Part shown: positions 60,045 through 64,000 of the stretch, in pieces
How the letters are laid out: every line of letters starts with the position of its first letter
Numbering within the stretch: the first letter of the stretch is position 1
DNA from: CAVZZV01 sp963779845
Lineage (GTDB): Bacteria > Bacteroidota > Bacteroidia > Bacteroidales > GCA-2748055
Assembly (NCBI GenBank): GCA_963779845.1
Contig: CAVZZV010000005.1
Span: 1,302,001-1,366,000, forward strand
Direction of reading: 5' to 3'
DNA length: 64,000 nucleotides
The notes under the pieces: model-generated
What the model was told of the DNA's origin: nothing
The model's database searches: none
What the model saw: the letters and a program-made list of their open reading frames with translations, nothing else
Translations under genes and position numbers: made by a program

Positions 60045-61475
60045 TCAAAAATTTAAGCTTATTTCTTTGCCCCGGTAAAAATTAAGTACGCTGATCTTGA
60101 ATATATAATCGTATTTTGCTTTTAGCAATTCAGAACGGGATGAGGTAAGTTGATTTTGGGCAATATTGAAATCAACCGCATTAACCAATCCGACCTCATA
60201 CTTATCATTGGTGTATTTGAAAGATTCCTCCATGGAGGTGACCGCTTTTTCTGAAGCATAAAATTTCTTGTAGGCGGCCAGGGCATCAGTATAGGCCTGC
60301 TGAATCTCCTTGTAAAGCGCTTTTTGTCTGTTTTCAACTTCAAGCTGGTTGCTCTCCACAAGAAGATTGGCATTATCGATGTTCGTTTTGATTTGCAGGT
60401 TTGAGAATATGGGAATAGACAGATTTGCAAAGAGACTGAGGCTGGCATTATCACTAAACTGAGTGCCAATCGGATAGGAACTGTATTCAGGTATTTGTGT
60501 GGTGGTTGTTACTGGTTCACCTCCTGCGGTAGTACCAATAGTAATGGTCTCGGTAGAGGTACCGGTAACTTGCTGCCTTATATCGCTATAGCCTGTTCCG
60601 TATTGTCCTGACAGGCTCAATCGGGGACTCCTCGTGCCTTTGGCGATTTTAAGCCCGGTTTCAGCACTTTGCAATTGATACTGAGCCCCCTTTATTTCAG
60701 GCATGTTAAGCAAAGCGTCATTATATATTTCCTGAACGCTGGTAAGGATTTCCTTCTCGGGGATAGATTTTATTTCCGGGATAACGATCTTCAGGCTTCC
60801 GGCTGAATCAAGCTCAAGCAATTGAGAAAGGGTTAGATAGGATAGATTAAGGCTATTTTCTGCGCTAATAAGGGTCACCTCATCGGCAGCCAGCTGGGAT
60901 TGCATTTCAAGATAATTTCCATGCGCTACACTTCCGGCGTCAACAAGGATCTTGGTCCGGTCAACCTGCTGGGAGGTGACTGACATTTGTTCCCTGGCCA
61001 CATTGAGCAACTCTTCGCTAAACAGGATCTGGAGATAGGCAGCAGCCACGCTCAGGGAAATATCGTTTTTAAATTTTTCCAGGTCCTGCAGGGAGGCCAA
61101 AAGATTTAGCCTGTTTTGACCAATCACATTCCATTTCTGTAAACCGCTAAAGAGGACGACGGAGGAGCTAAGGTTCATATTTATGGACTGGACGGTCTGA
61201 TTATTTGTGAACTCGTATGTTGTCTGATCGAGTGCCCTACCGAAAGAGACCCCGTAAGAGCCTCCGGCATTCAGATTAGGGAACAATTCCGCCCTTGATT
61301 GCTCGTAACTGTTTTCCTGATATATTGTATTGATCTTTTGCTGCTTTATCTGGATATTATGTTCAAGGGCGTAGGCCACACATTTTTCCAGGCTCCAGGC
61401 TTGCTGGGCATCCATGGGGATAGTCCATATAGAAGCGAGAAACAAGAAGGCAGTTTTTATTATCAGTTTTTGCAT
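60045..61475 (-). CDS. TolC-family outer-membrane efflux protein
   Basis: 476 residues with a signal peptide ending MDAQQA. Two OEP repeats are visible: SLEKCVAYALEHNIQIKQQK (helix 1 of repeat 1), DISLSVAAAYLQILFSEELL, then QLQSAETGLKIAKGTRSPRL and KEIQQAYTDALAAYKKFYAS in repeat 2. TolC trimers form the outer-membrane channel and periplasmic tunnel of tripartite exporters. It is the first gene of the tolC-hlyD-tsaB unit. A TATCTTTA box on the minus strand at 61556-61563 is one base off the -7 consensus. Confidence 0.93.
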   Translation of the reverse strand: MQKLIIKTAFLFLASIWTIPMDAQQAWSLEKCVAYALEHNIQIKQQKINTIYQENSYEQSRAELFPNLNAGGSYGVSFGRALDQTTYEFTNNQTVQSINMNLSSSVVLFSGLQKWNVIGQNRLNLLASLQDLEKFKNDISLSVAAAYLQILFSEELLNVAREQMSVTSQQVDRTKILVDAGSVAHGNYLEMQSQLAADEVTLISAENSLNLSYLTLSQLLELDSAGSLKIVIPEIKSIPEKEILTSVQEIYNDALLNMPEIKGAQYQLQSAETGLKIAKGTRSPRLSLSGQYGTGYSDIRQQVTGTSTETITIGTTAGGEPVTTTTQIPEYSSYPIGTQFSDNASLSLFANLSIPIFSNLQIKTNIDNANLLVESNQLEVENRQKALYKEIQQAYTDALAAYKKFYASEKAVTSMEESFKYTNDKYEVGLVNAVDFNIAQNQLTSSRSELLKAKYDYIFKISVLNFYRGKEISLNF

Positions 61476-61497
61476 GCCATGTAGGAATTTTGTTTTT

Positions 61498-61505
61498 TAT
61501 CTTTG
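61498..61505 (+). promoter_or_regulatory. -7 promoter element of the YgjP-type peptidase gene
   Basis: TATCTTTG, an exact TAnnTTTG match, 84 bases before the start at 61590. A TTTG at 61469-61472 is 25 bases upstream, a little longer than the usual spacer. Confidence 0.4.
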
Positions 61506-61589
61506 GGGAGAATTTTTGGAAATTGAATTTTAAAGAATATTCAGAATTAAAAACATAAAGATAATTATTTATGCTTATCAAGGCACAAA

Positions 61590-62378
61590 ATGCATAAAAA
61601 AACCCTCGTTTTTACCGGGAAATTGGGAGAAATAACAATTGTCCGGCGAATTGGATTAAGGCGGTTAACCATACGGGTTAATCGGAAGGCAGAGGTTAGT
61701 ATCAGTATTCCATACCATGTTACACTCCGGAGGGCGGAACAGTTTTTAATGGAAAAATCAAACTGGATTATTCAGACCAGGGAGAGGATTATCCGTTCAT
61801 GGCCAGAAGTCAGAATATACCGGGTTGATGAAATCATCCAAACACGTTTTCATACTATGAAAATAGCCGAAGCAACCATAGAACGCTCTAAACTTAAATT
61901 TATAGAGGGGGAAGCTTCCATTTTCATCCCAAAGCATTTAAATATTGATCACATTGATATTCAGGATAGGATCCGTAAGGGAATAATTGAAACCTACCGG
62001 AGGGAAGCCCATGGATATCTTCTTCCCAGGTTAAAAGAGCTGGCCATCCAACATGATTTCAAATTTGGGGGTGTCCGGGTAAAAAACATGAAAAGTCGCT
62101 GGGGAAGCTGTTCTTCCAGAAATAATATCAACCTGAACCTGCACCTCATACGATTGCCGGATCAATTTATCGACTATGTACTTATTCATGAACTTGTCCA
62201 TACTGTTCATAAAAATCACGGGACAGAATTCTGGAAAACCCTGGAAAAACATTGTCCGGGAGCCAGGCAATTATCTAAGCAAATGAAAAAGTACTCGATA
62301 TTGCCCATCATGGAAAATTTGGATCTCCTGTTCGACAGAAAACTATCCGGAAAACCGGAAGAATTACAGAATAATTAA
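61590..62378 (+). CDS. YgjP-type zinc metallopeptidase (M48/SprT-like)
   Basis: 262 residues, cytosolic. The N-terminal domain has the family's IVRRIGLRRLTIRVNRK beta strands. The zinc site is HELVHTVHKNH (H200, E201, H204, H210), preceded by KSRWGSCSSRNNINLNLHL, the usual RWGSCS motif. Homologues are often annotated DUF45 or YgjP and some sit with restriction systems; its substrate is unknown. The 3' end is eight bases from that of the convergent 308-residue gene. Confidence 0.9.
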   Translation: MHKKTLVFTGKLGEITIVRRIGLRRLTIRVNRKAEVSISIPYHVTLRRAEQFLMEKSNWIIQTRERIIRSWPEVRIYRVDEIIQTRFHTMKIAEATIERSKLKFIEGEASIFIPKHLNIDHIDIQDRIRKGIIETYRREAHGYLLPRLKELAIQHDFKFGGVRVKNMKSRWGSCSSRNNINLNLHLIRLPDQFIDYVLIHELVHTVHKNHGTEFWKTLEKHCPGARQLSKQMKKYSILPIMENLDLLFDRKLSGKPEELQNN

Positions 62379-62386
62379 TATTCCCT

Positions 62387-63313
62387 TCAGGAACATACCA
62401 TCACCTTATGCTCATTGAGTTCCCCGTCGATTAAATGATCGATGGAATCCATAAATTCCCGGGCTTTTTGCTTACCAAAAATATTGATGAATTCCTTCGA
62501 AATAAATTCTTTCCCAGTCTCCTGCCAATCATTCAGATTGATTTGCGGAAAGAGACCGCGGTCTGCCTTATCCATATATCTTTTGAGTGGGCTTAATCTT
62601 GAATGGAAGGCCAATAGCGCTTTTATTTCAAGCTTTAAAGAGGGACTCAACTGGTTTTCGAGATATTTAATTTCGCTCGGAAGAACCTCATAGGTTGTCT
62701 CATAAAATTCGCAAAAATTCGTATTCCAATTGATATAATGGATAAAAAAATTACTGAGCTTAAATAATCTCCTGTTAACCACACTTTTGGTCGATTCGGT
62801 AAAGAGTTGATTCAGCTCATTACGATATTTTTTCAGCACGGCTTCTTGCACGATATTAAAAACCCCCCTAAGGTGAAGGTCATAGAAGTTTCCAAATTTT
62901 GAGAGGCTGTAGGGGAGGCCTCTTCTGTCCCGGACAAAAAGAAGGATGTCGGTAATGATTTTAATTTCATCCAACAGGAGACTAGATAAGGGGAAAATAT
63001 TTTTGATCCGAATCTCTTTTAGTATATCGGAGGTAAAATACCCTTCATCCAAAAGGTCACAATCTGACTTTTCACAAAATACTTTTTCGGTATAACTTCT
63101 GTAAGGCCTCAGGTTGGCTGATATCCTGCTCTTCAACTGCGCCCGCTTGCCTTTTGAAATTATCTGGACATAGAGAGGGTAAAACTGTTTCTCCCCTTTA
63201 TGAACAGGCTTTGCCCGGCAATTCAGATAGTGTTTGACTGTTATTTTTCCCTTGTGCACAGGATTGATTTTGAGGAACCTAAAGTAAATAAAACGTTTTA
63301 TTAAAACAAGCAT
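62387..63313 (-). CDS. Uncharacterised 308-residue protein
   Basis: No family recognised. The N-terminus contains a sequence, ITVKHYLNCRAKP then FYPLYVQIISKGKRAQLKSR, reminiscent of the arm DNA-binding domain that starts many Bacteroidota tyrosine recombinases, with PVHKG appearing twice (17-21 and 36-40). The remaining 240 residues are helical and charged, with no signal peptide, no membrane helix and no recombinase catalytic motif. It could be a nucleic-acid-binding protein or an integrase relic; both are speculative. It is divergent from purU with 71 bases between them. Confidence 0.6.
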   Translation of the reverse strand: MLVLIKRFIYFRFLKINPVHKGKITVKHYLNCRAKPVHKGEKQFYPLYVQIISKGKRAQLKSRISANLRPYRSYTEKVFCEKSDCDLLDEGYFTSDILKEIRIKNIFPLSSLLLDEIKIITDILLFVRDRRGLPYSLSKFGNFYDLHLRGVFNIVQEAVLKKYRNELNQLFTESTKSVVNRRLFKLSNFFIHYINWNTNFCEFYETTYEVLPSEIKYLENQLSPSLKLEIKALLAFHSRLSPLKRYMDKADRGLFPQINLNDWQETGKEFISKEFINIFGKQKAREFMDSIDHLIDGELNEHKVMVCS

Positions 63314-63329
63314 TCAATATAAATATGTT

Positions 63330-63360
63330 TTTGCGTTAACGAGGGGATTACCTATTTTTA
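63330..63360 (+). promoter_or_regulatory. Promoter of purU
   Basis: TTTG (63330-63333), a 19-base spacer, then TATTTTTA (63353-63360), one base off TAnnTTTG. It lies 24 bases before the ATG at 63385. Confidence 0.4.
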
Positions 63361-63384
63361 CACCATTCAATAACCTGATCAAGA

Positions 63385-64000
63385 ATGCTGAATAAAGAAA
63401 ATATAGCAATCCTTTTATTTTCCTGTCCTGATCGCAAAAGCCTTGTTGCCAGAATTTCGGCTTTTATTTCCGACAACGGGGGGAACATCATTAATCTGAA
63501 TGAGTATGTAGATACACTGGAAGGGATTTTTTTTCTAAGAGTTTCCTGGTCGATGGATGGTTTCCACCTCCCTGAAAACAGGTTTCGCGAAGTTTTCCAA
63601 AAGCTGGCAGAAGAAACCCAAGCTAATTATCAGGTTTATTTTTCTCATCATAAGCTACGGATGGCCCTTTTCGTCTCCAAGTATGATCATTGTCTCAGGG
63701 ATATTCTCTGGCGACAGGGGATGGGCGAGTTCAACCTGGAATTTCCCCTTATAATCTCCAATTCCGACGAACTAAAGACAATTGGGGACAGGTATGGCAT
63801 TCCCTGGCATACATTTGAAATTAATGCTGAAAACAAAAGTGCCCAGGAAAGTAAAGAACTGGAAGTGTTAAAAGATTATAAGATTGAAGGCATCGTCCTG
63901 GCGAGATATATGCAGATCCTCAGCCCAAACCTGATTAATGCTTTCACCAATAACATTATCAATATCCATCACTCCTTTCTCCCTGCTTTTGTTGGACGGA
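63385..64000 (+). CDS. purU: Formyltetrahydrofolate deformylase, cut by window edge
   Basis: The frame starts at ATG 63385 and is open to the end of the window (about 205 residues). The N-terminus is an ACT-type regulatory domain (ILLFSCPDRKSLVARISAFI, GGNIINLNEYVD), and the catalytic formyl-transferase-like domain follows: MALFVSKYDHCLRDILWR, IISNSDELKTIGDRYGIPWH, EGIVLARYMQILSPNLINAF and NIHHSFLPAF, where IHHSFLP is a family hallmark. PurU hydrolyses 10-formyl-THF to formate and THF, supplying formate for purine synthesis. The C-terminus lies beyond the window. Confidence 0.93.
   Translation, partial: MLNKENIAILLFSCPDRKSLVARISAFISDNGGNIINLNEYVDTLEGIFFLRVSWSMDGFHLPENRFREVFQKLAEETQANYQVYFSHHKLRMALFVSKYDHCLRDILWRQGMGEFNLEFPLIISNSDELKTIGDRYGIPWHTFEINAENKSAQESKELEVLKDYKIEGIVLARYMQILSPNLINAFTNNIINIHHSFLPAFVGR

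Noticed and set aside
63557..63754. Plus-strand frame of 65 residues near the right edge
   Set aside because: It is an out-of-frame shadow inside purU, which is open to the window end.
1..64000. CRISPR arrays, prophage, insertion sequences
   Set aside because: No regularly spaced repeats, phage structural genes or transposases are seen; the tail-fibre-like repeats at 24.8-26 kb belong to a secreted host protein.

Overview
The window looks like chromosomal DNA from a member of the Bacteroidota, probably an order close to Bacteroidales/Marinilabiliales. The support is: two proteins with type IX secretion (T9SS) C-terminal sorting domains; a TonB-dependent receptor with a carboxypeptidase-regulatory-like N-domain; GT117 (DUF2723), DUF5106 and YfbK-type VWA proteins; a short RpoD-like sigma factor; an atpD-atpC pair on its own; and several upstream regions with the phylum's TAnnTTTG (-7) and TTTG (-33) promoter elements instead of E. 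coli-like promoters and Shine-Dalgarno sites. There is no rRNA, CRISPR array, phage or recognisable transposase. The only RNA gene I can support is a tRNA-Arg(CCU). Coordinates, motifs and spacings were read by eye; no searches were run.

Layout. 1-5 kb (minus): a truncated large cytosolic repeat protein, a YihY/BrkB membrane protein, tRNA-Arg and a large surface VWA protein. 5.1-6.8 kb (plus): an ECF sigma / anti-sigma pair divergent from the VWA gene. 7.1-9.5 kb: a nitronate-monooxygenase-like flavoprotein, translationally coupled to a divergent RpoD-type sigma factor, then a cold-shock-domain protein. 9.6-13.4 kb: a small membrane protein, an orphan Panacea (SocA-like) protein, a DUF1232 protein, and two exported sugar-type enzymes (TIM-barrel isomerase, Gfo/Idh/MocA oxidoreductase). 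13.6-18.3 kb: a tetraheme cytochrome c fused to a SUMF1 domain, divergent from a TauE/SafE exporter and a TonB-dependent receptor. 18.4-29.2 kb (minus): SNF2 helicase, gamma-glutamyltransferase, a GH16-fold protein without its catalytic glutamates behind a 12-residue repeat array, a secreted C1q-like protein, a T9SS cargo, carA and a DUF5106 thioredoxin-like protein. 29.4 kb: a prenyl diphosphate synthase.

30.4-36.6 kb is an AT-rich, loosely packed accessory stretch: DUF4440 lipoprotein, SGNH-like T9SS cargo, cupin, Cys/Met-metabolism PLP enzyme, and a SigZ-type sigma factor with a Cys4 tail next to a metal(loid) permease. 36.7-41.9 kb (minus): a CDF-type transporter with substituted metal ligands coupled to a solute-binding lipoprotein, and a GT117 protein. 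42-46.4 kb (plus): SUI1, a large metallopeptidase/propeller/barrel gene broken by two frameshifts, and a TonB-like transducer. 46.4-50 kb (minus): GT9, a serine hydrolase, atpC and atpD. 50.1-55.1 kb (plus): an outer-membrane protein, CvpA, tyrS, a Wzz-like protein and a Wzy/O-antigen ligase split by a third frameshift. 55.2-61.5 kb (minus): tolC-hlyD-tsaB-DUF3108-efp-SpoIIE phosphatase. 61.6-64 kb: a YgjP metallopeptidase, an unknown 308-residue protein and the start of purU.

The strongest leads are the cytochrome-SUMF1 fusion facing a TauE exporter, the pseudo-GH16 protein with its 12-residue repeats, a SusC-like IGYG..KK motif shared by a VWA protein and the neighbouring anti-sigma factor, a QLSLF clamp-binding-like motif inside a SNF2 helicase, the CDF/solute-binding pair, and the SigZ/permease pair. 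All three frameshifts can be repaired by removing one base from a short homopolymer, so sequencing or assembly error should be excluded first.
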